Below, one piece after another: positions 37,381 to 45,219 of a stretch of 64,000 bases of DNA. Position 1 is the stretch's first letter; the number at the start of each line of letters is the position of its first letter. The stretch is from G965215045 sp965215045 (GTDB taxonomy: Bacteria > Pseudomonadota > Gammaproteobacteria > JABABF01): NCBI GenBank assembly GCA_965215045.1, contig OZ244031.1, positions 1,240,001 to 1,304,000 on the forward strand, written 5' to 3'. A program made the position numbers and the translations under genes. Under the pieces are notes generated by a model that was given only the letters and a program-made list of their open reading frames with translations, made no database searches and had not been told where the DNA came from.

Positions 37381-40310
37381 ACAGCCTGATCCTGTCAGCC
37401 CAGCAGGTCGTCGCCGGTACCTTGTTCATGTTGACTGTGGGTCTGAACGGGCCGGCGTCCTCCACGGTGGATATAACGGTCGAGATGAGGCATCAAGACT
37501 CGGCACAGACGGAGGAGATCATGCTGTCGATCGGCAGGAGGGAGCAGAGCGGCAGCCTGTCCCACACGCTGAATGATGCGGGCGAATACCAGGTGTGGGT
37601 TACCGGGGCGACTTTCCAGTATGCGGTCACGACACTTCTGCCGCCCTTGCACCTGGACCTGGAGCGGAGGGTGCTGGCCGAAGGGGAAGAGACCACGCTG
37701 ACCGTGAGCATCCCCGGCAGCCTGATGGAGGGCCAGACCCTGGACGTGCTCTTGAGCTTGGACCGGGTCGAAGGCATCGAGTTTCCGGGTGCCAATGCAG
37801 TGCAGTTGACCCGGGAGACTCGTTCGCAGACCGTGCGCGTGCGTGCGATTGATGACGCAATTGCCGAGCCGCGCCAGACCGTGACCATCACGGCCCGGGT
37901 GCAGAACATTGCCGGGGCGGCAGAGGTGGAGCGGGAATTGGAGATCGCGCGCAACGATTACGCGATGGTGGGCCTGGCAGTGCAGCCCTACGCGGCACTT
38001 GCCAGCGATGAGCCGGCGGCGGTGGCGGAGTTGCCGGTCACCGTGGTGCTGAACGCCCGGGCGTCGGCTGTCGGGGAGGGGATCGTGCGCGCCGTTCCGG
38101 TGTCGGGTGCTGGCACCGCAGTGGAGGAGAATTTCACCATCCTGCCCGGCCAGGAGGCATTTCCCGTTTCCCTGATGCTGGATGCCCAGGGTGTCTACAC
38201 CGTGTCGGCGACCCGGGTCCGTTTTACCGATATGCCGGTGGACGCCGATGACCAGCTCGGGATTGGCGTTTGGGCCCCGGCCATGACCGTGGAAGTCCTG
38301 CCGCCACTGAACCTGGAACTGGCACTCGACCCCGGCATCATCGCCGAAGGCGAGATGAGCACGCTGATTGTGAGCGTTACCGGCACGCTGCCGGAGGTTT
38401 TTGGGGAACGGGTACTGGTGGTCGAGCTGGAGTGGTTTCCGGTGGAGCAGGTGTTCCTTCCGGTAGTAACCATCCCCCTGGACAATGACCGGCGGTCGGT
38501 GGCCGTGCAACTGGGCGCAGTGGATGACTCCGATGCAGAGATGTTGGAGGAGGTGAGTATTCACGCTTGGGCGCGCTATGTTGCCGGTGTAGAGAATGAC
38601 ATCGCACTGCAGATCGAGCATAACGACTATGCATTGAGTCGCTTCGAAGTCAGTCCCCGGGTGCTCAATATCGACCCCGTGTCGGGGAGGGCGACCGTGA
38701 CCATCACCGTGGGTCTGAATGCGGTGCCATCGTCTGCGGCCGGTGTGCCGGAATTCAGTTGGGAAGTGCGCCGGGAAGGGGTCGTCCCTGACACCGACAG
38801 CATCCGTTTTGCCGCAGTGCCTGCCGGCAGCGATCGTTTCTCCTTCGATTTTGCCCTGCCGGAGGCCGGGACCTATACCCTGAGCCTGGTCCGGGGCAGC
38901 GGTCGGTTTACCATGCAGAGTGCAGGTGGTCAGGCGACCATTCCCGTGCCCTTGACGGAACAGCAGCTGCGGGTATTGCCCCCGGTGGGCTTGCGCGCCA
39001 TCCTGGAGGCTCCGGCGGCTGCGAGCGAGGGCGGGGTAGCTGTGAACCTGGTGGTGGAGGCAGAGAACCTGGTACCGGGCACCACCCTGTCCGTCACCCT
39101 GTCCGCCGAGCCGCCGGACGAAGTGGTGTTCACAGGTGGAGCGGTGTTGGAGTTGGCGAAAAGCGGTTCACGGGCCATGGCGACCGTGCCGGTGATGGCC
39201 GTGGATGACAGCCTGGTAGAGGCGCGTGAAGCCGTGCAGATACGGGCCGTGGTCAGCGCGGGCCCGCAAAATGTGCCGGCTGCAACCGCCACGCTGGCCA
39301 TTGGCCGCAGCGATTACGCGGTGGAAAGCCTGGAGGCGGAGCCGTCCCGTCTCCTCCTCGGTACCGCAACCAGTGCAACCGCGGAAATCACCGTGCGGTT
39401 GAATGCGCCGGCACCTGCAGCCGTGCAGCTGAGCCTGGCGGTCACGAAGGCGGGGGAGAGCGTGGCTTTTAGCACACAGACGGGGGTCATCGAGGGCTCG
39501 GAGATAGAGACCACCGTCACATTTGAGAATTTTGAGGATGCGACGACCTATACCGTTACTATCACGCAGGCGGCGTTCACGGCTATGGAGCCGCAAGACC
39601 AGACCGACCTGCTGTTGCCGGCACCCTCCCTGGTCCTCCTGGCGGCCCTGGACACCGCCCCCGTCCTCGACCTCGACATCGATGGCCGGGACATGGTCAC
39701 CGACTCTGATCTGCTGGGTTTGTACACGGTGCTGATTCTGTCCGATCAGTTTTTGTCCCTTTTTGATGATGTTCCGCTCGAAGACAACTTGGTGCTGCGT
39801 ATTGCGATCAATTTTGATGCTGATAATCCTATTGCGGATGCGGGTGACGCACAGACCTATTACGACAATATAGTCGAGGTGCTGTGCGCCCTGCCACGCG
39901 GTTCGATTGATAATGAATTCGCCAGGCCCCCGGATGCGGAGTGTCAGCGTTTAGGTGTCGCCCGGGGCAGGGAGGGTACGGAGACGATCCTGGACATCAA
40001 TCGCCTGGAGAGTGGCACAAACAGGGTCACCGCCTTTGATCTGCTGGGTTTGTACGCGGTGCTGATTCTGTCCGATCAGTTTTTGTCCCTTTTTGATGAT
40101 ATTCCGCTCGAAGACAACCTGGTGCTGCGTATTGCGATCAATTTTGATGCTGATAATCCTATTGCGGATGCGGGTGACGCACAGACCTATTACGACAATA
40201 TTGTCAAGGTGCTGTGCTCTGTGCCTCGCGGTTCGATTGACAATGAATTCGCCAGGCCCCCGGATGAAGAGTGTGATCGTGTCGGCATCACCCGCCCCGC
40301 CGCCCCCTGA
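37374..40310 (+). CDS. Truncated copy of the giant protein's C-terminal modules
   Basis: A 978-codon frame that is a duplicate of the tail of the preceding giant protein. It begins in mid-module: the codons just before the ATG read Asp-Tyr, the end of a module linker, and are fused directly to the tusA stub. It contains a partial first module, three further linkers of the NDY/SDY type and two dockerin-like domains (loops DIDGRDMVTDSD and a longer, altered DINRLESGTNRVTAFD). No signal peptide and no convincing ribosome-binding site precede the ATG, so it is probably poorly expressed or a decaying fragment. The frame has nevertheless stayed open over 2.9 kb, which leaves a role possible. Its stop overlaps the intact tusA start. 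Confidence 0.75.
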   Translation: MLNSLILSAQQVVAGTLFMLTVGLNGPASSTVDITVEMRHQDSAQTEEIMLSIGRREQSGSLSHTLNDAGEYQVWVTGATFQYAVTTLLPPLHLDLERRVLAEGEETTLTVSIPGSLMEGQTLDVLLSLDRVEGIEFPGANAVQLTRETRSQTVRVRAIDDAIAEPRQTVTITARVQNIAGAAEVERELEIARNDYAMVGLAVQPYAALASDEPAAVAELPVTVVLNARASAVGEGIVRAVPVSGAGTAVEENFTILPGQEAFPVSLMLDAQGVYTVSATRVRFTDMPVDADDQLGIGVWAPAMTVEVLPPLNLELALDPGIIAEGEMSTLIVSVTGTLPEVFGERVLVVELEWFPVEQVFLPVVTIPLDNDRRSVAVQLGAVDDSDAEMLEEVSIHAWARYVAGVENDIALQIEHNDYALSRFEVSPRVLNIDPVSGRATVTITVGLNAVPSSAAGVPEFSWEVRREGVVPDTDSIRFAAVPAGSDRFSFDFALPEAGTYTLSLVRGSGRFTMQSAGGQATIPVPLTEQQLRVLPPVGLRAILEAPAAASEGGVAVNLVVEAENLVPGTTLSVTLSAEPPDEVVFTGGAVLELAKSGSRAMATVPVMAVDDSLVEAREAVQIRAVVSAGPQNVPAATATLAIGRSDYAVESLEAEPSRLLLGTATSATAEITVRLNAPAPAAVQLSLAVTKAGESVAFSTQTGVIEGSEIETTVTFENFEDATTYTVTITQAAFTAMEPQDQTDLLLPAPSLVLLAALDTAPVLDLDIDGRDMVTDSDLLGLYTVLILSDQFLSLFDDVPLEDNLVLRIAINFDADNPIADAGDAQTYYDNIVEVLCALPRGSIDNEFARPPDAECQRLGVARGREGTETILDINRLESGTNRVTAFDLLGLYAVLILSDQFLSLFDDIPLEDNLVLRIAINFDADNPIADAGDAQTYYDNIVKVLCSVPRGSIDNEFARPPDEECDRVGITRPAAP
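39673..39984 (+). repeat. Dockerin-like domain, truncated paralog copy a
   Basis: Loop DIDGRDMVTDSD, followed by LLGLY and the body VLILSDQFLSLFDD. The body matches the second domain of the same gene rather than those of the giant gene. The tail (LCALPRGS ... ECQRLGVARG) matches copy a of the giant gene. Confidence 0.6.
39988..40310 (+). repeat. Dockerin-like domain, truncated paralog copy b
   Basis: The loop region is lengthened and altered (DINRLESGTNRVTAFD), so calcium binding is doubtful here. The body repeats VLILSDQFLSLFDD from copy a. The tail (LCSVPRGS ... GITRPAAP) matches the last domain of the giant gene. Confidence 0.55.
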
Positions 40311-40645
40311 TGCTTGCAGCACCCTGCAGCCCCGTGGCTTCCGTGCCCTCCCGCACTGACAATCGCCCCGCCCCCCAAGCAACCCTGGACGCCCGCGGTC
40401 TGCGCTGCCCGGAACCGCTGATGCTGCTGCACCAGGCAATCCGCCCGTTGCCGCCGGGGGCACTGCTGCGCATCCTCGCCACCGACCCGCTCACCCACCG
40501 CGACATCCGCAATTTCTGCCATCACCTGGGACACCGCCTGCTGGAAGCCGCAGAGTGCGGCGGCGAACACCACTTTCTGCTGCAGAAATCCCCGGCCGCC
40601 GGGGCTTCAGTCAATACTGCGCCAGGAACTGCTCAAACTTCGTGA
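40310..40645 (+). CDS. tusA: TusA sulfur-carrier protein
   Basis: Encodes 111 residues with the TusA hallmark LDARGLRCPEPL at residues 27-38, whose cysteine carries the persulfide in sulfur relay to tRNA thiouridine and molybdopterin systems. The remaining fold matches well (RILATDPLTHRDI, HHFLLQKS). E. coli TusA has 81 residues; the extra length is a proline-rich N-terminal stretch of ~20 residues and a short tail. The ATG overlaps the stop of the preceding truncated giant-gene copy (TGATG), suggesting translational coupling. An internal GTG start near codon 12 is possible. The 3' end overlaps the convergent alaA by 35 bp. An incomplete duplicate of its 5' end sits at 37249. Confidence 0.9.
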   Translation: MLAAPCSPVASVPSRTDNRPAPQATLDARGLRCPEPLMLLHQAIRPLPPGALLRILATDPLTHRDIRNFCHHLGHRLLEAAECGGEHHFLLQKSPAAGASVNTAPGTAQTS

Positions 40646-41846
40646 TCGCATCCTGCAGCACCTCCCGGGTCGGCAAAAACACGAAACGCAGGTGGTCCGG
40701 GTGCGGATAGCTGAATGCGCTGCCCTGGACCAGCAGGATCTTTGCATACTTCAGAAACTCCAGCACCAGCTGCTCATCGTCGTCCACGGGATAGCGTTTG
40801 CGGTCCAGGCGCGGAAACAGGTAAATCGTCCCCTTGGGCTTGAGACAGTCGACACCGGGGATGGCATTGAGCATCTGCCAGGCGAGCTCCCGCTGTTCAT
40901 ACAGCCTGCCGCCCGGTGCCACCAGGTCGTCAACACTCTGGTATCCGCCGAGTGCGGTCTGAATTGCGTATTGCGCCGGCATGTTGGCGCACAGGCGCAT
41001 CGAACAGATGATATTCAGGCCCTCTATATAACTTTCCGCCCCCTGGCGCATCCCTGAAAGTGCCATCCAGCCGGCGCGAAATCCCGCCAGCCGGTAATTC
41101 TTGGACAGGCCGCTGAAAGTCAGGCACAGCAGGTCGGGCGCAAGCGTGGCCAGGGGGATGTACTGCGCCTCATCGTAGAGGATTTTCTCGTAGATCTCAT
41201 CCGTAAACAGCACCAGGCGGTGTTGGCGGGCAATTTCCACGATCTCCTCCAGCACCTCCCGGGAATACACCGCACCGGTGGGGTTGTTCGGATTGATCAC
41301 CACCAGGGCGCGGGTGCGGGGCGTAATTTTCTTGCGCAGGTCTCCCGTGTCCGGCTGCCATTCGGCCTGCTCATCGCAGCGGTAATACACGGGCACGCCC
41401 CCCGCCATCGTCGTGGCCGCCGTCCACAGCGGGTAATCCGGGGAGGGGATCAGTATCTCCTCGTCATTGTTGAGCAGTGCCTGCACCGCGATCTGGATCA
41501 GCTCGCTGACGCCATTGCCCAAGTAAATGTCGGGGATATCGATGTCGGCGACCCCCAGTTCCTGGAAATGCTGCATCACCGCCTTGCGGGCAGAGAACAG
41601 CCCGTTCGAGTCCCCGTACGCCTGCGCCAGGTGCAGGTTGTGGATCACATCGCGCAGGATCTCATCGGGGGCATCAAAACCGAATGCGCCGGGGTTGCCC
41701 GTATTCAGCCTGAGAATACGATAGCCTTCCTCCTCCATGCGCATCGCCGTCTCCAGCACCGGGCCGCGAATGTCGTAGCAGACATCCTGCAGTTTTTCTG
41801 ATTTCTGCACGCTGTGCGGCGTCACAGCGTCTCTTGCGTGTTGCAC
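40611..41846 (-). CDS. alaA: Alanine aminotransferase (glutamate-pyruvate transaminase), AlaA type
   Basis: 411 residues, close to the family length (~405) and matching E. coli AlaA (YfbQ) along its length: VCYDIRGPV near residue 22, substrate-loop NPNNPTG at 185-191, DEIY at 216-219 and the PLP lysine K249 in SGLSKNYR. It makes alanine from pyruvate and glutamate in the cytosol. The start is a GTG at 41846 with AGAGG nine bases upstream; a -10 like TATAAT lies on the minus strand at 41881-41886. It is convergent with tusA and followed by no visible terminator. The family assignment is firm. Confidence 0.93.
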   Translation of the reverse strand: MQHARDAVTPHSVQKSEKLQDVCYDIRGPVLETAMRMEEEGYRILRLNTGNPGAFGFDAPDEILRDVIHNLHLAQAYGDSNGLFSARKAVMQHFQELGVADIDIPDIYLGNGVSELIQIAVQALLNNDEEILIPSPDYPLWTAATTMAGGVPVYYRCDEQAEWQPDTGDLRKKITPRTRALVVINPNNPTGAVYSREVLEEIVEIARQHRLVLFTDEIYEKILYDEAQYIPLATLAPDLLCLTFSGLSKNYRLAGFRAGWMALSGMRQGAESYIEGLNIICSMRLCANMPAQYAIQTALGGYQSVDDLVAPGGRLYEQRELAWQMLNAIPGVDCLKPKGTIYLFPRLDRKRYPVDDDEQLVLEFLKYAKILLVQGSAFSYPHPDHLRFVFLPTREVLQDAITKFEQFLAQY

Positions 41847-41880
41847 GGCCCGGGGCCTCTGTCGAATTTCAGGGCGGGGG

Positions 41881-41886
41881 ATTATA
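41881..41886 (-). promoter_or_regulatory. Probable -10 element of alaA
   Basis: Minus-strand TATAAT, about 35 bp upstream of the GTG start of alaA. No good -35 hexamer is visible at the usual spacing. Confidence 0.5.
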
Positions 41887-41946
41887 CAGTTCCGGTGCCA
41901 CCCACAGCCCGGTCCCGCATTTTCCTCGTCCCGTGTTTTGCCTCAC

Positions 41947-42110
41947 ACCAGCCCAGTCAAGGCACGCGCCTGGGGCTTTCGGCCCTGGCCAGGCACCACA
42001 GGTGCACCTCCACACCCTGCCGCTGTAGATGTCTCATACCAGCCCAGTCAAGGCACGCGCCTGGGGCTTTCGGCCCTGGCCAGGCACCACAGGTGCACCT
42101 CCACGCCCTG
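41947..42110. repeat. 91-bp tandem duplication of the comF 3' end
   Basis: The stretch beginning ACCAGCCCAG occurs at 41947 and again at 42038, with almost identical sequence for about 73 bp. The second copy includes the comF stop and its last ~20 codons. The first copy is an untranslated echo just beyond the gene. It fills most of the gap between alaA and comF. Confidence 0.85.
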
Positions 42111-42767
42111 GCCCTGCAGCAGGCGGGCGAGTTCCCCGGTGGTGGCACCGGAAGTCAGCACGTCGTCGACCAGTGCCACCCGCCGCCAGGGATGCTGCAG
42201 GGTGCAGCGGAATGCGCCCCGCACATTGCGTCGGCGTTGCGCATAACTCAGCCCGACCTGCTGGCGTGTAGGGCGCAGACGCCGGCAGCTGCGGGCATCC
42301 AGGGGCAAGTCCAACTCGCGGGCCAGCACGCGCGCGATCTCCATGGATTGGTTGAAGCCTCGCCACCAGAAGCGCCGCCAGTGCATGGGCATGGGCAGCA
42401 GGGCCTGGGGCAGCCCGGTTCCCCGGTATTCCTCGCGCACACGCCGGGCCAGCAGCAGTGAGAGTGTGCGGCCGTTGCTGAGTTGTGCGCGGTATTTGAA
42501 GCCGGTGATCCAGTGCATCCACGGTGGCTGGTAGGGCAGAAGTGCCACGCAGCGCTGTATGCGCCAGTCATATTGCAGGCAGAAGCCGCAGGCTGTCGCC
42601 TCCACCTCTGCGGGCAGGGGGGCGGCGCAGCGCGGGCAGCAATTTTGCGGCCCGGGCAGTGCGGCACGGCAGACCGGACACAGGTCCAATCCGTCCGTTG
42701 TGGCCCTGCCACATTGCAGGCAGGCCCCGGGAAAGTATCGATGCAGAAGTTGCGCCAGTGAATCCAT
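42048..42767 (-). CDS. comF: ComF-family phosphoribosyltransferase-like protein
   Basis: 239 residues from the ATG at 42767. The N-terminal third has four CxxC pairs (CLQC, CPVC, CPRC, CGFC), the zinc-ribbon of ComF/GntX proteins. The C-terminal half has the PRPP-loop motif VALVDDVLTSGATTGE of type I phosphoribosyltransferases. The family is linked to DNA uptake and use of external DNA; the precise reaction is unknown. The frame also opens 11 codons upstream at a GTG (42800), but a TATAAT lies only a few bases before that GTG, so transcription would start at or inside it, whereas GGAGG motifs precede the ATG. Divergent from bioB. Confidence 0.88.
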   Translation of the reverse strand: MDSLAQLLHRYFPGACLQCGRATTDGLDLCPVCRAALPGPQNCCPRCAAPLPAEVEATACGFCLQYDWRIQRCVALLPYQPPWMHWITGFKYRAQLSNGRTLSLLLARRVREEYRGTGLPQALLPMPMHWRRFWWRGFNQSMEIARVLARELDLPLDARSCRRLRPTRQQVGLSYAQRRRNVRGAFRCTLQHPWRRVALVDDVLTSGATTGELARLLQGQGVEVHLWCLARAESPRRVP

Positions 42768-42802
42768 GGCCTCCAAGGCCTCCGTATCGCCGCTGTGCAC
42801 CC

Positions 42803-42808
42803 ATTATA
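42803..42808 (-). promoter_or_regulatory. Probable -10 element of comF
   Basis: Minus-strand TATAAT with the predicted transcript start near 42796, giving a leader of about 29 nt before the ATG at 42767. It rules against the GTG at 42800 as the start. No clear -35 is seen. Confidence 0.5.
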
Positions 42809-42887
42809 TCCCGAGCCCATTCCAAGCCGGTTTATCCGGCCCGCGCCTGTATTTCTCCATCTCTCCTGGCCCCCATCCCCTCGCCCA

Positions 42888-42921
42888 TGGTCAACCTTTT
42901 CGCCCCCAAACCGGTTGACAA
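42888..42921 (+). promoter_or_regulatory. BirA-type biotin operator of the bioB operon
   Basis: Inverted repeat TGGTCAACC-N16-GGTTGACAA. It follows the bacterial BirA box (TTGTMAACC ... GGTTKACAA) with one mismatch and the same 16-bp spacing as E. coli bioO. The right arm contains the -35 hexamer TTGACA (42915-42920) of a promoter with a weak -10 (about 42937-42943). A BirA-biotinyl-AMP dimer bound here would therefore block RNA polymerase. The operator lies 56 bp upstream of bioB. birA is not in the window. Confidence 0.85.
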
Positions 42922-42977
42922 TGCGGGCGGTCTCCATAAGACTAGGCACCCGAAGCACTTCACCCCGGGCTCCCCCC

Positions 42978-43985
42978 ATGTCTGCATCTCCCGCCCCTTT
43001 CCCGGTTCGCCACGACTGGCAGCGCCCCGAGGTGCGCCAGCTCTTCGAGCTGCCTTTTCACGAACTGGCATACCGCGCCCAGCAGGTGCATCGCCAGTAC
43101 TGGGACGCCGGTGAGTTGCAGGCCAGCACGCTGCTTTCGATCAAGACCGGTGCCTGCCCGGAGGATTGCGCCTACTGCCCGCAGAGCGTCCGTTACAACA
43201 CCGGCCTGGAACCCGAGCCCCTGATGGCCGAAGAGGAGGTGTTGTCCGCTGCGCACCGGGCGCGGGACCAGGGTGCCACCCGTTTTTGTATGGGTGCCGC
43301 CTGGCGTTCGCCCAAGGACCGCGATTTGCCCGCACTGACCGCGATGGTGCGGGGCGTGAAGGAACTGGGCATGGAGACCTGCATGACCCTGGGCATGCTG
43401 AGTGCCGAACAGGCCCAGGCACTGGCCCGGGCGGGTCTGGATTACTATAACCACAACCTGGACACCTCGCCGGAGTTCTACGGTGAGATCATCAGCACCC
43501 GCAGCTACCAGCACCGCCTGGACACGCTGGCGCACGTGCGCGAAGCCGGTGTCAAAGTGTGCTGCGGCGGCATCCTGGGCATGGGCGAGAGCCGCGAGGA
43601 CCGCATCGGCCTGTTGCTGGAACTGGCGCGGCTGCCACAACACCCGGAGAGCGTGCCGATCAACCGCCTGGTGCCGGCACCGGGCACGCCCCTGGGCGAT
43701 GAGCCGCCCATCGATGAACTGGAATTCGTCCGCTCCCTGGCCGTGGCGCGCATCATGATGCCGCGCTCCTGGGTGCGCCTGTCCGCCGGCCGCGAGACCA
43801 TGAGCCCCGCCCTGCAGGCACTCGCCTTCCTGGTCGGCGCAAATTCCATTTTCTACGGCGAGAAACTCCTGACCACCGGCAATCCCGAGCGGGATGCAGA
43901 CCGCGCCCTGCTGGAGAGCCTGGGCCTGCGCCTGGTGGAGCAAGCTGCCGCCGAGGCGTCCGCGGACCCAGCAGCAGACGGGTAA
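42978..43985 (+). CDS. bioB: Biotin synthase
   Basis: 335 residues. Radical-SAM enzyme inserting sulfur into dethiobiotin, the last step of biotin synthesis. The [4Fe-4S] cysteines are C60, C64 and C67 (CPEDCAYC), and the conserved YNHNLDTSPE, GGILGMGE and ANSIFYGEKLLTT stretches are all present. The frame is open upstream, but homology begins around MSASPAPF, so the ATG at 42978 is chosen. No strong Shine-Dalgarno is visible. First gene of bioB-bioF-bioHC-bioD behind a BirA operator; seven bases separate its stop from the bioF start. Confidence 0.96.
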   Translation: MSASPAPFPVRHDWQRPEVRQLFELPFHELAYRAQQVHRQYWDAGELQASTLLSIKTGACPEDCAYCPQSVRYNTGLEPEPLMAEEEVLSAAHRARDQGATRFCMGAAWRSPKDRDLPALTAMVRGVKELGMETCMTLGMLSAEQAQALARAGLDYYNHNLDTSPEFYGEIISTRSYQHRLDTLAHVREAGVKVCCGGILGMGESREDRIGLLLELARLPQHPESVPINRLVPAPGTPLGDEPPIDELEFVRSLAVARIMMPRSWVRLSAGRETMSPALQALAFLVGANSIFYGEKLLTTGNPERDADRALLESLGLRLVEQAAAEASADPAADG

Positions 43986-43992
43986 TTGGCCG

Positions 43993-45219
43993 GTGGTGAA
44001 CCAGGCCCTGGCAGCGTCCCTGGCGGAGGAGATTGACGCTCGCCGCCGGGCGGGGCTGTTCCGCCGCCGCCGCCTGTTGCAGTCGCCGCAGGGCGCACAA
44101 GTGCAGGTCGATGGGCGGCAACTGCTCAATTTCTGCAGCAATGATTACCTGGGACTGGCGGCGCACCCGCAACTGGTTCGGGCCTTTGTGCACGCCGCCC
44201 GGCGTTACGGCGTGGGTGCCGGGGCCTCGCACCTGGTCTGTGGACACGGGGCGGCGCACGCCGAACTGGAGACCGCGCTGGCCGAATACACCGGCCGGCA
44301 GCGCGCGCTGCTGTTCTCCACCGGCTACATGGCCAACCTGGGTGTACTGGGTGCTTTCAGCGCGCGCGGTGGCGTGGTGCACGAAGACCGCCTGAACCAC
44401 GCCTCGCTGCTCGATGGCGCACGCCTGGCCGGGGCGCGCCTGTGTCGTTTCCCCCACGCCGATGTCGATGCCCTGCGCCAGGCCCTGGCCCGCCGACCGG
44501 ACGCCCCCCAACTGGTCGCAGTAGACGGCGTATTCAGCATGGACGGGGACCTGGCGCCCCTGCCCGAACTGGCGGCGGCGGCGCACCACTACAAGGCCCC
44601 GCTGCTGGTCGACGACGCCCACGGGCTCGGCGTGCTGGGTGAGACCGGCGGTGGCAGCCTGGAACATTTCGGCATGGACGCAAGCGGCGTGCCGCTGCTG
44701 ATGGGAACCCTGGGCAAGGCCTTTGGCACCCAGGGTGCCTTCGTGGCCGGAGATGCGGAGTACATCGAAACCCTGCTGCAGTTCGCCCGCACCTATATTT
44801 ACACCACCGCCCTGCCGCCGGCAGTGGCGGCGGCGGCGACCCGGGCCCTGCAGCTGGTGCGCGGGGAGGAGGCCTGGCGTCTCGTTCAGTTGCGGGAGTC
44901 GGTCGATTATTTCCGCACTGCCGCACAAGACCTGGAACTGCCGCTGATGCCCTCGCAGACGCCCATACAACCCCTGCTGCTGGGTGAGGCCCGGGCGGCG
45001 GCGGCAGCGGAGGAGGTGCTGTTCGCCCGGGGCTTCCTGCTGACCGCCATCCGCCCGCCGACCGTGCCCGCCGGCAGTGCCCGCCTGCGCATTACGCTGA
45101 GTGCCGCGCACACCCGGGAGCAGCTGGACGCCCTGCTCGACGCCCTGCGGACACTGCGCTCAGAGGGCGTGCTTCCAAGGGCGGGCACAGCATCCGGCGA
45201 CCGGCCGCCGACGCGCTGA
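43993..45219 (+). CDS. bioF: 8-amino-7-oxononanoate synthase
   Basis: 408 residues from a GTG seven bases after the bioB stop (a second GTG follows directly). PLP enzyme joining pimeloyl-ACP and alanine. Landmarks are NFCSNDYLGLA near residue 46, VDDAHGLG near 206, the PLP lysine K242 in TLGKAFG and IRPPTVPAGSARLR near the end. About 20 residues longer than E. coli BioF, mostly as a tail. The stop overlaps the next start (TGATG), which suggests translational coupling. No bioA (the next pathway step) is in the window. Confidence 0.94.
   Translation: MVNQALAASLAEEIDARRRAGLFRRRRLLQSPQGAQVQVDGRQLLNFCSNDYLGLAAHPQLVRAFVHAARRYGVGAGASHLVCGHGAAHAELETALAEYTGRQRALLFSTGYMANLGVLGAFSARGGVVHEDRLNHASLLDGARLAGARLCRFPHADVDALRQALARRPDAPQLVAVDGVFSMDGDLAPLPELAAAAHHYKAPLLVDDAHGLGVLGETGGGSLEHFGMDASGVPLLMGTLGKAFGTQGAFVAGDAEYIETLLQFARTYIYTTALPPAVAAAATRALQLVRGEEAWRLVQLRESVDYFRTAAQDLELPLMPSQTPIQPLLLGEARAAAAAEEVLFARGFLLTAIRPPTVPAGSARLRITLSAAHTREQLDALLDALRTLRSEGVLPRAGTASGDRPPTR

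Larger units (their letters stand above)
37368..40422 (+). repeat. Tandem duplication of giant-gene tail plus tusA start, copy 2
   Basis: This copy starts exactly at the junction where the tusA stub runs into the linker codons GAT TAC of a giant-gene module. It lacks one module present in copy 1. Sequence similarity is patchy: near-identical stretches (36484-36631 against 39523-39669) alternate with clearly diverged ones, as expected after partial gene conversion. Confidence 0.88.

Noticed and set aside
36634..40310. Diversity-generating retroelement acting on the dockerin-like domains
   Set aside because: The variation is block-wise rather than adenine-specific, and no reverse transcriptase or template repeat is visible.
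42795..42977. Upstream extension of the bioB frame
   Set aside because: It would translate the BirA operator and promoter. Homology begins at the ATG at 42978.
42768..42977. Riboswitch upstream of bioB
   Set aside because: The leader is short and no conserved riboswitch fold was recognised; the palindromic operator explains regulation better.
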